DNA from: Streptomyces sp. Ru71
Lineage (GTDB): Bacteria > Actinomycetota > Actinomycetes > Streptomycetales > Streptomycetaceae
Assembly: GCF_002920535.1 (NCBI RefSeq)
Contig: NZ_PQSS01000032.1
Location: 1-64,000, forward strand
Length of the DNA: 64,000 nt
Direction of reading: 5' to 3'
This document shows, piece by piece, positions 50,999 to 59,649 of this stretch; the first letter of the stretch is position 1; each line of letters begins with the position of its first letter. The notes below the pieces were generated by a model, which worked only from the letters and a program-made list of their open reading frames with translations, did not search any database and was not told the origin of the DNA. The translations under genes and the position numbers were made by a program.

Positions 50999-52264
50999 AT
51001 GAGCAGTGACGCTCTCGCCCGACTGGCCGACGAACGGGTCGACCACCGCTTCAAGGGCCTCCCGCCGGACGCGGACGGGCTGACCGTCGGCGAGCTGGCC
51101 GCCCAGCGCCGCAACCTGTTCACCGGCGGCTTCGCCACGCCCGTGCTCGCGCTGTCCGCCGAGCGCCTGGAGCACAATCTGCGGCTGATGGAGACCTACG
51201 CGGCCCGGCACGGTCTCGCCTTCGCGCCGCACGGCAAGACCTCCATGGCCCCGCAGCTGTTCCAGCGGCAGATCGAGCACGGCGCGTGGGGCATCACGCT
51301 GGCCGTCCCGCACCAGGTGCGCGTCGCGCGGGCCTTCGGCATCCGGCGGGTGTTCCTCGCCAACGAGCTGGTCGACCCGGCCGCCCTGCGCTGGATCGCG
51401 GCTCAGCAGGACACCGACCCGGACTTCCGCGTCGTCTGCTACGTCGACTCCGTGCGCGGCGTCGAGCTGATGGACGCGGCCCTCGCGGGATCGACGCGCC
51501 CGCTGGACGTCGTCGTCGAACTGGCCGCCGGGGACGGGGCGCGCACCGGCGTGCGGACGGAGGCCGAGTGCGCCGCCGTCGCGGACGCGGTGGCGGCCAC
51601 GCGGACGCTGCGGCTCGTCGGGGTCGCCGGGTACGAGGGCGAGGTGCCGCAGGCCACGCACGAGCGGGTGACGGCGTGGCTGCGGCGGCTGGTGGCGCTG
51701 GCCGTGGACTTCGACAAGGCGGGCCGGTTCGCGGGACTGGACGAGATCGTCGTCAGCGCGGGCGGCAGCGCCTGGTTCGACGCGGTCGCCGAGGTGTTCG
51801 CCGAGGTCTCCGGCCTGTCCGCACCGGTGCTGAAGCTGCTGCGCTCCGGGGCGTACGTCAGCCACGACGACGGCCACTACCGCCGCCTCACCCCGTTCAA
51901 CCGGGTGCCCGAGGAGGGCGCGCTGGAGCCGGCGTTCCGGCTGTGGGCGCAGGTCGTCTCCCGCCCCTCCCCCGGGCAGGCGTTCCTCAACGCGGGCAAG
52001 CGGGACGCGGCCTACGACCTGGACCTGCCCGTGGCCCAGGTGGTACGCCGGGACGGTGCCGAGTGCGCGGCGGCCGGGATCGAGGTGACCGGCCTGTCCG
52101 ACCAGCACGCCTGGCTGCGCACCGCCCCCGAGGCGGAGCTGGAGGTCGGGGACTGGGTGGGCCTGGGGCTGTCGCACCCGTGCACGTCGTTCGACAAGTG
52201 GCCGCTGATCCCGGTGGCCGAGGCGGACGGCACGGTCGTCGACTACATCCGTACGTTCTTCTAG
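50999..52264 (+). CDS. PLP-dependent amino acid deaminase/aldolase (D-threonine aldolase-like)
   Basis: 421 residues from ATG 50999 with GGGAGG upstream. An alanine-racemase-type barrel comes first: FATPVLALSAERLEHNLRLM and the PLP lysine in FAPHGKTSMAPQLFQRQ. A D-serine-dehydratase-like C-terminal domain follows, with the metal ligands His and Cys in GLGLSHPCTSFDKW. Such enzymes deaminate or cleave beta-hydroxy D-amino acids. With the deacylase that follows after 10 bp it forms a D-amino-acid catabolic operon. Confidence 0.88.
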   Translation: MSSDALARLADERVDHRFKGLPPDADGLTVGELAAQRRNLFTGGFATPVLALSAERLEHNLRLMETYAARHGLAFAPHGKTSMAPQLFQRQIEHGAWGITLAVPHQVRVARAFGIRRVFLANELVDPAALRWIAAQQDTDPDFRVVCYVDSVRGVELMDAALAGSTRPLDVVVELAAGDGARTGVRTEAECAAVADAVAATRTLRLVGVAGYEGEVPQATHERVTAWLRRLVALAVDFDKAGRFAGLDEIVVSAGGSAWFDAVAEVFAEVSGLSAPVLKLLRSGAYVSHDDGHYRRLTPFNRVPEEGALEPAFRLWAQVVSRPSPGQAFLNAGKRDAAYDLDLPVAQVVRRDGAECAAAGIEVTGLSDQHAWLRTAPEAELEVGDWVGLGLSHPCTSFDKWPLIPVAEADGTVVDYIRTFF

Positions 52265-52274
52265 GGAGGCCGGC

Positions 52275-53888
52275 GTGGAAGACCTCGTCATCCGGGACGC
52301 GGACGTCGTCGACGGCTCCGGCGCCGGCTCCTACCGCGCCGACGTCGTGATCGACGACGGCCGGATCGTGTCCATCGTGAAGGAGGCGGCCGCCGCCGGC
52401 TGCCAGCGCCCGAGCGCCATGCGCGAGCTGGGCGCGGAGGGGCTGGTGCTGGCCCCCGGCTTCATCGACATGCACGCCCACAGTGATCTGCAGCTGCTGC
52501 GCGACCCGGACCACAGCGCCAAGGCCGCGCAGGGCGTGACGCTGGAGGTGCTGGGCCAGGACGGGCTGTCCTACGCGCCGGTCGACGACCGCACCCTGGA
52601 GGAGGTCCGCCGGGCCATCGCCGGCTGGAACGGGTACGGCGACGACATCGACTTCGACTGGCGCTCGGTCGGCGAGTACCTGGACCGGCTGGACCGCGGC
52701 ATCGCCGTCAACGCCGCCTATCTGATTCCCCAGGGCACCGTGCGGGCGCTGGCCGTCGGCTGGGAGGACCGGCCGGCCACGCCCCAGGAGCTGGACCGGA
52801 TGCGGCAGTTGGTCGCCGAGGGGATGGAACAGGGGGCCGTGGGGCTGTCGTCGGGGCTGACGTACACACCCGGGATGTACGCCGAGGACGCCGAACTGAC
52901 CGAACTGTGCCGGGTGGTGGCGCGCTACGGCGGCTACTACTGCCCGCACCACCGCTCCTACGGCGCGGGGGCGCTCCAGGCGTACGCGGAGATGGTGGAG
53001 CTGACCCGGCAGGCGGGCTGCGCGCTGCATCTCGCCCACGCCACCATGAACTTCGGCGTGAACAAGGGGCGGGCGCCCGAGCTGCTGGCGCTGCTGGACG
53101 ACGCGCTGGCCTCGGGCGCGGACATCACGCTGGACACCTACCCGTACACCCCCGGCTGCACCACGCTCGTGGCGCTGCTGCCGAGCTGGGCGAGCGAGGG
53201 CGGCCCGGAGGCGGTCCTCAAGCGGCTCGCGGACGACGACACGGCCGAGCGCATCCGCCGCCATCTTGAGGTGGAGGGATCCGACGGCTGCCACGGGGTG
53301 CCGGTGGAGTGGGAGACGATCGAGATCTCCGGCGTCGGCGATCCGTCGCTCGCGGAGTACGTCGGCCACACGGTCCGCGCGGCGGCCGGGCGGCGCGGTG
53401 AGGAGCCGTGGACCGTGGCCCGCCGGCTGCTGAGTGCCGACCGGCTCGGCACGACGATCCTCCAGCACGTCGGGCACGAGGAGAACGTGCGGGCGATCAT
53501 GCGGCACCGCGCGCACACCGGCGGCTCGGACGGCATCCTGCGGGGCAGCAAGCCGCATCCGCGGGCCTACGGCACCTTCCCGCACTACCTCGGCCACTAC
53601 GTCCGTGAGCTGGGCGTGCTGTCGCTGGAGGAGTGCGTCGCGCATCTCACGGGGCGCCCGGCGGCCCGGCTGCGCCTGCCGGACCGGGGTCTGGTCCGGG
53701 AGGGCCACCGGGCCGACCTGGTCCTCTTCGACCCGGCGACGGTGGCGGCCGGTTCGACGTACGCCGAGCCGCGCCGGCTGCCGACGGGCATCCCGTACGT
53801 GCTGGTCGACGGCCGGTTCGTGATCGAGGACGGGCGGCGCACGGACGTGCTCGCGGGGCGGGCGGTACGCAGGCCGCCCGCCCCGTGA
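52275..53888 (+). CDS. N-acyl-D-amino-acid deacylase (amidohydrolase)
   Basis: 537 residues from GTG 52275 (GGGAGG at 7 bp). The amidohydrolase landmarks are DADVVDGSGAGSYRADVVID, the metal site APGFIDMHAHSDLQLL, VGLSSGLTYTPGMYAEDAEL, YCPHHRSYG, CALHLAHATMNFG and the late Asp region HTGGSDGILRG. The long length matches D-aminoacylases. It removes acyl groups from N-acyl-D-amino acids, feeding the upstream deaminase. The two enzymes, with RidA, form a consistent pathway. Confidence 0.92.
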   Translation: MEDLVIRDADVVDGSGAGSYRADVVIDDGRIVSIVKEAAAAGCQRPSAMRELGAEGLVLAPGFIDMHAHSDLQLLRDPDHSAKAAQGVTLEVLGQDGLSYAPVDDRTLEEVRRAIAGWNGYGDDIDFDWRSVGEYLDRLDRGIAVNAAYLIPQGTVRALAVGWEDRPATPQELDRMRQLVAEGMEQGAVGLSSGLTYTPGMYAEDAELTELCRVVARYGGYYCPHHRSYGAGALQAYAEMVELTRQAGCALHLAHATMNFGVNKGRAPELLALLDDALASGADITLDTYPYTPGCTTLVALLPSWASEGGPEAVLKRLADDDTAERIRRHLEVEGSDGCHGVPVEWETIEISGVGDPSLAEYVGHTVRAAAGRRGEEPWTVARRLLSADRLGTTILQHVGHEENVRAIMRHRAHTGGSDGILRGSKPHPRAYGTFPHYLGHYVRELGVLSLEECVAHLTGRPAARLRLPDRGLVREGHRADLVLFDPATVAAGSTYAEPRRLPTGIPYVLVDGRFVIEDGRRTDVLAGRAVRRPPAP

Positions 53889-53891
53889 GGG

Positions 53892-54734
53892 CTACGGCTT
53901 GGGCAGCACGCAGCCGCTGCGGCCGAGGTCCAGCTTGTTGTCCAGGCCGAAGCAGGCGGGGATCTGGTAGGTCTCCTCGGCGTAGTTGATGCCCTGGCGG
54001 ACGGTGACGTTGCCGTTCTGGTCGACCTCGCACGGGTTGTTCTCCGTGCAGCGCTGGCCGTCCTCGTTGCCGGTGTTGTTGACGGCCACCACCTTGCCGG
54101 TGGCGGTGTCGATCACGGGCGAGCCGGAGGTGCCGCCGATGGTGTTGCAAGTGGAGGTGTAGCGGACAGAGTCCTTCCAGGTCCAGTCGCCCTCCTTCAG
54201 CCGGTACACGAAGCCGTCGATGTTGCAGGAGTAGATCCGCTTCCAGTAACCGGAGACGACCTTGATGGCGGTGCCGGCGACGGGGTGGGTGTCCTGCAGG
54301 CTGAGCGCGTTGATCCCGTACGTGCTCCTGATCTGCGCGTAGGTGCGGGTGAGCTGGTAGATCGTGACGTCCGTGTCGGTCATCGTGGAGTAGGCGACCT
54401 TGCTGGCCCGCAGGGTGCCGACGCCCCGGCCGGAGGAGTTCAGCAGGGTGAAGGAGCGGGACGAGGGCTGGTCGACGATGACCTCGCCGGGCGCCGGGAA
54501 GCCGGTCTCCAGGCAGTGGCCGTTGGTGAGCACGAGTGCGGGGTCGTCGTCCTGGGAGGCCGGGAAGCGGACGACGGAGCCGGAACAGTTGCTGAGCGCG
54601 ACCGTTCCGGCGAAGTCGACGGCCTTGAGCGTGGGCGGGGCGCTCGTGCTCCGCTCGGGCATCGCGACCGCCGGTGCCGCGCCGGCCCCGGCGATGGCCA
54701 GGGCGAACAGGGCGGCGACGAGAGGCTTTCTCAT
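53892..54734 (-). CDS. Secreted trypsin-like serine protease
   Basis: 280 residues with a signal peptide (LVAALFALAIAGAGAAPAVA). A chymotrypsin-fold domain follows, with the catalytic His in ALVLTNGHCLETG, a candidate Asp in TMTDTDVTIYQLT and Ser in IGGTSGSPVIDTATGKVVAV. Several Cys pairs (NCSGS/GHCLE, YSCNID/STCNTI, RCTENNPCE and ACFGLD/SGCVLP) suggest disulphides, as expected for an exported enzyme. Substrate unknown. ATG 54734 has GGGGACC upstream only, so the ribosome site is weak. Convergent with the deacylase gene (3-bp gap). Confidence 0.88.
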   Translation of the reverse strand: MRKPLVAALFALAIAGAGAAPAVAMPERSTSAPPTLKAVDFAGTVALSNCSGSVVRFPASQDDDPALVLTNGHCLETGFPAPGEVIVDQPSSRSFTLLNSSGRGVGTLRASKVAYSTMTDTDVTIYQLTRTYAQIRSTYGINALSLQDTHPVAGTAIKVVSGYWKRIYSCNIDGFVYRLKEGDWTWKDSVRYTSTCNTIGGTSGSPVIDTATGKVVAVNNTGNEDGQRCTENNPCEVDQNGNVTVRQGINYAEETYQIPACFGLDNKLDLGRSGCVLPKP

Positions 54735-54856
54735 GTGGGGGTCCCCTCTTGCGACGGGGCGACCGGAGTTCTTCCGGCCGCCCGCTGTTTTGTCATGCGC
54801 ATTGTGATTGGCGGGGCATGAGGGGAACAAGGTGGGGGTTTGAGCCATAGGGGTTT

Positions 54857-54902
54857 CCCTCCGTGGCTTCGGCGGGGGTTTGAAGGGGGCGGCCACGGAG
54901 GG
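54857..54902 (-). terminator. Terminator after the Pro-rich membrane protein gene
   Basis: CCCTCCGTGGC (54857-54867) and GCCACGGAGGG (54892-54902) form an 11-bp stem with a 24-base loop. It lies 101 bp beyond the stop at 55003. The loop is large, so confidence is moderate. Confidence 0.5.
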
Positions 54903-54985
54903 GGGTGGGTGCGAGTGTCGCGCCGGGTGCGGGTGTGTGGGGGCCGGTCGCGCAGTTCCCCGCGCCCCTGGGTGGGTGCAGTGAA
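54903..54985 (+). repeat. Copy of the dispersed intergenic repeat
   Basis: The core GCAGTTCCCCGCGCCCCT (in 54947-54969) is preceded by GTGCGGGTGTG-type sequence, as in the other copies at 9115-9137 and 57729-57751. It lies in the gap 54735-55002, in which no gene is seen. Confidence 0.65.
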
Positions 54986-55002
54986 CCTCGGCCGGACAGG
55001 GG

Positions 55003-55731
55003 CTACTTCGGGTGTTTGGGGCCGCCGGGGCCGTGGCCCGGTCTGCTGGTGGGGGTGGCGGAGGGCTCGGTGGTGGGGGTCGGGGTCGTCGACTCCGGGG
55101 GCGTCGGGGTCCGGGCCGGGGTTGTCGTGCCGGGGTCGGTCGGCTTCGTCTGTGACGTCGTCGCGGTCGGCTCGGCGGTCGCAGGGGTGCTGGTGGTGGG
55201 CGACGACGGGGGCTGGGGGACCGTGTCCGTCGTTTCCGGCGGTGCCGGCGACGTCGCCTCGTCCTCGTCGTCCGGGGAGCTGTCCGCCGCGGACGGCGCG
55301 GGGCTCGGGTCCTGGTGGCCCTCCGTGCCCTCGGAGGGGGAGCCGGAGAAGGAGAACGCCGCGAGCAGCGCCGCGACGGACACGGCGGCCACGGCCCCGC
55401 CCGCCACGGCCACCCGGCGCCGGCCGCCCCGCCTGCGCTGCGCACGCCGGGCGGCGGCGCGGGTGCCGGCGCCGCCGGACCGGGTGCCGGACTCCGGTCC
55501 GTCACCGGCCGGAGCCGTCCACCCGCCGGGCACGCCGTCGGGCCCGGGGCCCTCCTCCCGGATCGGCGGCAGCTGAGCCGTCTCGTCGTAGGCGTTCTGC
55601 CAGCCGTGGGCGGCGGCCGGGTCCGCGTACTGCTCATAGGAGGGAGCGGGTGCGGCGCTCGGGTGATACACGTTCGGCGGCCCCTGCGGCGCGTCGTGCG
55701 CCCCGCTCCCGTACTGACCCTGGCTCGACAT
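55003..55731 (-). CDS. Pro/Thr-rich single-span membrane protein
   Basis: 242 residues. A Gly/Pro/Tyr-rich cytoplasmic N-terminus (about 1-85), a basic patch (RAAARRAQRRRGGRRR), one span (VAVAGGAVAAVSVAALLAAF) and a long outer tail dominated by Pro, Thr, Ser and Asp that ends in HGPGGPKHPK. No catalytic domain. Such proteins are common on Streptomyces surfaces and their function is unknown. The chosen ATG is MSSQGQYGSG at 55731; in-frame codons further upstream are less likely. Confidence 0.72.
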   Translation of the reverse strand: MSSQGQYGSGAHDAPQGPPNVYHPSAAPAPSYEQYADPAAAHGWQNAYDETAQLPPIREEGPGPDGVPGGWTAPAGDGPESGTRSGGAGTRAAARRAQRRRGGRRRVAVAGGAVAAVSVAALLAAFSFSGSPSEGTEGHQDPSPAPSAADSSPDDEDEATSPAPPETTDTVPQPPSSPTTSTPATAEPTATTSQTKPTDPGTTTPARTPTPPESTTPTPTTEPSATPTSRPGHGPGGPKHPK

Positions 55732-55857
55732 GAGCGCGAATTCTAGGGACGCAAGAGGCTCCTGGGACAGCCGACGGCGATAAGCGGTCAAATCGCCGCG
55801 TCTCACGTGGCGGAAAACACCACCCATGGCGCGTTATGCGGCCGTAAGCTCCTTGAC

Positions 55858-57069
55858 ATGCAGGTGATCCAGTCGACCAAGCTCGCCAACGTCTGTTACG
55901 AGATCCGGGGCCCGGTTCTCGAAGAGGCCATGCGGCTTGAGGCGGCGGGTCACCGCATCCTCAAGCTGAACACCGGCAACCCGGCCGCCTTCGGCTTCGA
56001 GTGCCCGCCGGAGATCCTGGAGGACATCCTCCGCAACGTCTCCACGGCCCACGGGTACGGGGACGCCAAGGGCCTGCTGGCCGCGCGCCGCGCCGTCGTC
56101 ATGCACAACCAGACCCTCGGCATCGAGACCGACGTCGAGCACGTCTTCATCGGCAACGGCGTCTCCGAGCTGATCGTGATGGCGATGCAGGGGCTGCTGG
56201 ACGACGGCGACGAGGTGCTCGTGCCGGCGCCGGACTACCCGCTGTGGACGGCCGCCGTGTCCCTGTCCGGCGGCACCGCCGTGCACTACCGGTGCGACGA
56301 GCAGTCCGACTGGATGCCCGACCTCGCCGACGTCGAGCGCAAGGTCACCGACCGCACCAAGGCGATCGTCATCATCAACCCCAACAACCCGACGGGCGCC
56401 GTCTACGACGAGGCCGTCCTCAAGGGGCTCACCGACATCGCCCGCCGGCACAACCTGCTGGTCTGCTCCGACGAGATCTACGACAAGATCCTCTACGACG
56501 GCGCCACGCACACTCCGACCGCCGCCATCGCCCCCGACCTGCTCACGCTCACCTTCAACGGCATGTCCAAGGCGTACCGGGTGGCCGGCTACCGGGTCGG
56601 ATGGATGTCGATCTCCGGGCCGCGCGCCCACGCCGACTCCTACATCGAGGGCCTGACGATCCTGGCGAACATGCGGCTGTGCGCCAACATGCCAGGCCAG
56701 CACGGTGTCGTCGCCGCGCTCAGCGGACGGCAGACGATCAACGACCTCGTACTGCCGGGCGGACGGCTGAAGGAGCAGCTGGACACCGCCTACGAGCTGC
56801 TGACGCAGATCCCGGGTGTGACGTGCGTACGGCCGAAGGGGGCGCTGTATCTGTTCCCGCGGCTCGATCCGAAGGTGTTCAAGATCAAGGACGACCGGCG
56901 GATGGTCCTGGACCTGCTGCGCCGCGAGAAGATCATGGTGGTGCAGGGCACCGGCTTCAACTGGCCCGAGCCCGACCACTTCCGGGTCGTGACCCTGCCG
57001 TCGGTGACGGATCTGCGGGACGCGGTCGGCCGCATCGGGCGCTTCCTGGACGGCTACGGCCAGCCCTGA
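55858..57069 (+). CDS. PLP-dependent aminotransferase, AlaA-like
   Basis: 403 residues of fold-type I, class I/II aminotransferases. Landmarks are KLNTGNPAAFGFECP, YGDAKGLLAARRAVV, IGNGVSELIVMAMQGLLDDG, IINPNNPTGAVYDE, the PLP lysine in FNGMSKAYRVAGYRVGW and the C-terminal FRVVTLPSV. The pattern matches glutamate-pyruvate (alanine) aminotransferases. ATG 55858 lacks a ribosome site and GTAAGCT ends 6 bp before it, so the mRNA may be leaderless. Confidence 0.9.
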   Translation: MQVIQSTKLANVCYEIRGPVLEEAMRLEAAGHRILKLNTGNPAAFGFECPPEILEDILRNVSTAHGYGDAKGLLAARRAVVMHNQTLGIETDVEHVFIGNGVSELIVMAMQGLLDDGDEVLVPAPDYPLWTAAVSLSGGTAVHYRCDEQSDWMPDLADVERKVTDRTKAIVIINPNNPTGAVYDEAVLKGLTDIARRHNLLVCSDEIYDKILYDGATHTPTAAIAPDLLTLTFNGMSKAYRVAGYRVGWMSISGPRAHADSYIEGLTILANMRLCANMPGQHGVVAALSGRQTINDLVLPGGRLKEQLDTAYELLTQIPGVTCVRPKGALYLFPRLDPKVFKIKDDRRMVLDLLRREKIMVVQGTGFNWPEPDHFRVVTLPSVTDLRDAVGRIGRFLDGYGQP

Positions 57070-57111
57070 CGCTCACGCTCGGTGTGCACCGGGTCCGTCT
57101 TTGTGAGCAAC

Positions 57112-57170
57112 TCAACTTTAGACAGAATCTAAGCTAGGATGGCTTCCTGAAGCACTCAGGAGGCCATCCA
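57112..57170 (+). promoter_or_regulatory. Promoter and leader of the SCO4983-family gene
   Basis: A likely -10 TAGGAT (57135-57140) lies 17 bp after TCAACT (57112-57117). TTAGA and TCTAA (57118-57130) form a small inverted repeat between them. AGGAGG (57159-57164) precedes the ATG at 57170. Confidence 0.5.
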
Positions 57171-57586
57171 TGTACGAGCCGATCCGCACCAAGTCGGTCC
57201 ACAGCACGATGGCCGGCACACCCTCGGAATTCCCCCACCGCTCGCGTGAGGAGGAGCTGGACATCCAGCTCGCGGGCCATCTCGCCGCGCTGCTCGCGGT
57301 CACCGACGAGTTGCGCGCCCTGGCACCGTCGACCGGCCTGGACGCCGCCGGCGAACGGCTCGCCCAGCAGGTGGCGCGACTGCGGGGAGGGCGTCCGCCG
57401 GTGCGGGCGACCGGCTCCGCCGCTTCGGCCGATGTGACCTCCCTGCACCAGAAGGCGCATGCCCTCGCCGGGCGCGCGCTGGTCGTGGCGGCGTCGCGGG
57501 CCGACACGACGGTGGCGATCCTGGCCGCCGAGCAGATGGACGTGCACGCGGCTGCGCTGGAGCCGCGGGAGCTGGCGTCCCGCTAG
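57170..57586 (+). CDS. SCO4983-family protein
   Basis: 138 residues, a small helical protein of the family named after S. coelicolor SCO4983. The name is from memory, supported by position a few genes from pckG. Sequence blocks include SREEELDIQLAGHLAALLAV and LVVAASRADTTVAILAAEQM, and it looks amphipathic, with no membrane span or catalytic motif. The ATG has AGGAGG at 5 bp. Function unknown. An AT-rich promoter suggests strong or regulated expression. Confidence 0.75.
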   Translation: MYEPIRTKSVHSTMAGTPSEFPHRSREEELDIQLAGHLAALLAVTDELRALAPSTGLDAAGERLAQQVARLRGGRPPVRATGSAASADVTSLHQKAHALAGRALVVAASRADTTVAILAAEQMDVHAAALEPRELASR

Positions 57587-57689
57587 CCCCTTCGGGGGTC
57601 TCTGATCGGCCCCGGTCCGCGTGCCTTGGGAGCGCGCGGGCCGGGAGCCACTTCACTGCGTTGGCTTGCCTTGGGGGCCTCGCCGTGGG

Positions 57690-57760
57690 GGGTTCTGTTT
57701 TCTTGCGGGTGCGGGTGCGTTGTGGCTTGTCGCGCAGTTCCCCGCGCCCCTAGGGGGTCA
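57690..57760 (+). repeat. Copy of the dispersed intergenic repeat
   Basis: GCGGGTGCGGGTGCGTTGTG followed by the core GCAGTTCCCCGCGCCCCT (in 57729-57751). It lies in the 178-bp gap between convergent genes (57586 and 57765) and has the same polarity as the copy at 54903. Confidence 0.65.
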
Positions 57761-57764
57761 GATG

Positions 57765-59495
57765 TCAGCGGGTTACGAAGATCGTTGCCGTTGCCGTTGA
57801 CTGTTGGTGCAGGGCGTCTCCCGGCCAGGTGACCGTGTATGTGACGTCGCGGCGGGTGCGCGGGAGGTCGTCGATCGTGAACGTGCCGTCCGCGGCCACC
57901 GTCACCGAGCTGAGGACGCCGGTGCCGAGGCGGTCGGTGCGTTCCACCTTGAGCACGGCCCGTTCCGGCAGGGCCTTGCCCTGCGCGGTGAACGTACCGG
58001 TGATGTGCACACCGCTCGCCTGGCTCGCCTCGGTGGGGGCGGTCAGCGCGATCGACGTGGGGGCCTTGCCGACGGAGACCGTGGTGGTGAGGCCGTCGGC
58101 GGGGCGGTGGGTGAGGTCGCCGAGGTAGGAGACCGTGTAGGTGGCCTCGCCGACGAGGTCGGGTTCGTCGAGGACGGTGAAGGTGCCGTCGTCCTTGACG
58201 GTGGCGGTGCCCAGGTCGTGGGTGCCGCTCGCGTCGGTGCGGGTCGCCTTCACCTTCAGCGGCTCGCCGGGCGCCGGGCCGTCCCACTCCAGCTTTCCGC
58301 GCACGGCGAGCGGCTCGCCGGCGACCGCCTGGGTGGGGCTGTGGGTGAGGCCGCCGGTGAAGCGGACGTCGTACTGGACGGCGGGCGGCTGGATGATGTG
58401 CAGCCAGTACTGGCCGCCGGTCGCGCTGCTGGTGACCGCGAACAGCCGGGAGCCGTCGGCCGACCACTCCAGGCCGCGCGGTACGACCCGGTCGCCGTCC
58501 TGGCTGCCCTCGAAGGCGAACTCCAGCGGCGCGGTCGAGTCGTCCGGGTCGGCCGGCTGGACCAGCAGGTCGGGGGTGGCGCCGGTGGCCGCCGCGCCCC
58601 GGGCGACGTAGGCGCCGTCGCCGCTGAAGGCGACCGCGCTGGCGGTGGCGCCGTCGGGCAGCGCCCGGTAGCCGGTGGCCGCGTCCGACAGGTCGCCGCT
58701 GTTCAGCAGCCGGGTGCCGGCGGTGGCGTCGGCCAGGGCGATCTTCGCCCCGTCCGGGGAGACGGCGATGTCCTTGAGGTTCAGCGCGCCGTTGCCGGCG
58801 GCGTCGGCGAACCGGCGGGTGGCGCCGCGCACCGGGGTGGCGCCGCTGCCGTCGAAGACGCTGACGAACGGATCGGGCGCCGCGCTGTTGAGCGACTGAC
58901 CCATCACGAAGGTGTCGTTCGGCCCGCCCTCCAGCAGCAGCTTGCCGGTGTCGTTCCAGCCGGTGCGCTGCCAGGCGCCGTCGGTGAGGGTGTCCAGGTG
59001 GGACGTCACGGTGTCGCACTGCGCGGGGTAGTCCGTGTAGGGCGAGGTGAAGTACGGCTTGCCGCCCGCGACGACGACCTCGCGCCCGCACTGGTCGGCG
59101 GCCGCGGTCGTGACGGTCTTGAGGGTGAGCGTGGCGGTGTCGTAGGCGAAGATCCGGTAGCGCTCGCCGACGTACAGGGTGCTCGCGTCGGCGCTGAGCG
59201 CCAGACCGGAGACGTGGTAGGACAGCGCGATGGTGGAGACGCGCTCGCCCTGGAAGGTGTAGACGGCGATCTGCCCGGTGTTGTAGCTGGAGCCGACGTT
59301 GGCGTCGGCGAGGAAGACGCGCTGGTGGACGTTGTCGACGGCCAGCGCCGAGTACGAGGTGAACGGCAGCTTGGCCACGCTGTCGGACGCGGCCGCGTGC
59401 GCGGCGGGCGCCACGGCGACGGTGAGGCCGCCGGCGGCGAGTACGGCGGCCAGGGCCGTGGCCGCGAGCCGTCCGGTGCGATGTGCTCTCTTCAA
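57765..59495 (-). CDS. Secreted beta-propeller protein with Ig-like repeats
   Basis: 576 residues with a signal peptide (LAATALAAVLAAGGLTVAVA). About residues 40-375 look like a beta-propeller with repeated short motifs (SALAVDNVHQRVFLADANVG, SGLALSADASTLYVGERYRI, AVSPDGAKIALADATAG, LEWSADGSRLFAVT). Two Ig-like repeats follow (about 395-576), each with a PTSIALTAP or VKATRTD type strand set. It is probably a surface or matrix protein; the ligand is unknown. The ATG has weak upstream sequence. Confidence 0.75.
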   Translation of the reverse strand: MKRAHRTGRLAATALAAVLAAGGLTVAVAPAAHAAASDSVAKLPFTSYSALAVDNVHQRVFLADANVGSSYNTGQIAVYTFQGERVSTIALSYHVSGLALSADASTLYVGERYRIFAYDTATLTLKTVTTAAADQCGREVVVAGGKPYFTSPYTDYPAQCDTVTSHLDTLTDGAWQRTGWNDTGKLLLEGGPNDTFVMGQSLNSAAPDPFVSVFDGSGATPVRGATRRFADAAGNGALNLKDIAVSPDGAKIALADATAGTRLLNSGDLSDAATGYRALPDGATASAVAFSGDGAYVARGAAATGATPDLLVQPADPDDSTAPLEFAFEGSQDGDRVVPRGLEWSADGSRLFAVTSSATGGQYWLHIIQPPAVQYDVRFTGGLTHSPTQAVAGEPLAVRGKLEWDGPAPGEPLKVKATRTDASGTHDLGTATVKDDGTFTVLDEPDLVGEATYTVSYLGDLTHRPADGLTTTVSVGKAPTSIALTAPTEASQASGVHITGTFTAQGKALPERAVLKVERTDRLGTGVLSSVTVAADGTFTIDDLPRTRRDVTYTVTWPGDALHQQSTATATIFVTR

Positions 59496-59600
59496 CTGTG
59501 CCCCCCACAGAGTGAATTGAGCGCCTCACCGAGCCGGGTGAGGCGCCTGCGGGTCCATGAAACGCGGTGAAGATCGTGTGGGCAAGCGAGTTCGGGAAAG

Positions 59601-59636
59601 AGGCGGGCCCCGCACACCGAGGTGCGGGGCCCGCCT
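59601..59636 (-). terminator. Terminator after the delta-60/RTX protein gene
   Basis: A 15-bp perfect stem (59601-59615 with 59622-59636) and a 6-base loop, 14 bp after the stop at 59650. On the minus strand it is followed by CTTTCCC. Confidence 0.8.
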
Positions 59637-59649
59637 GCGAGGGGATGGG

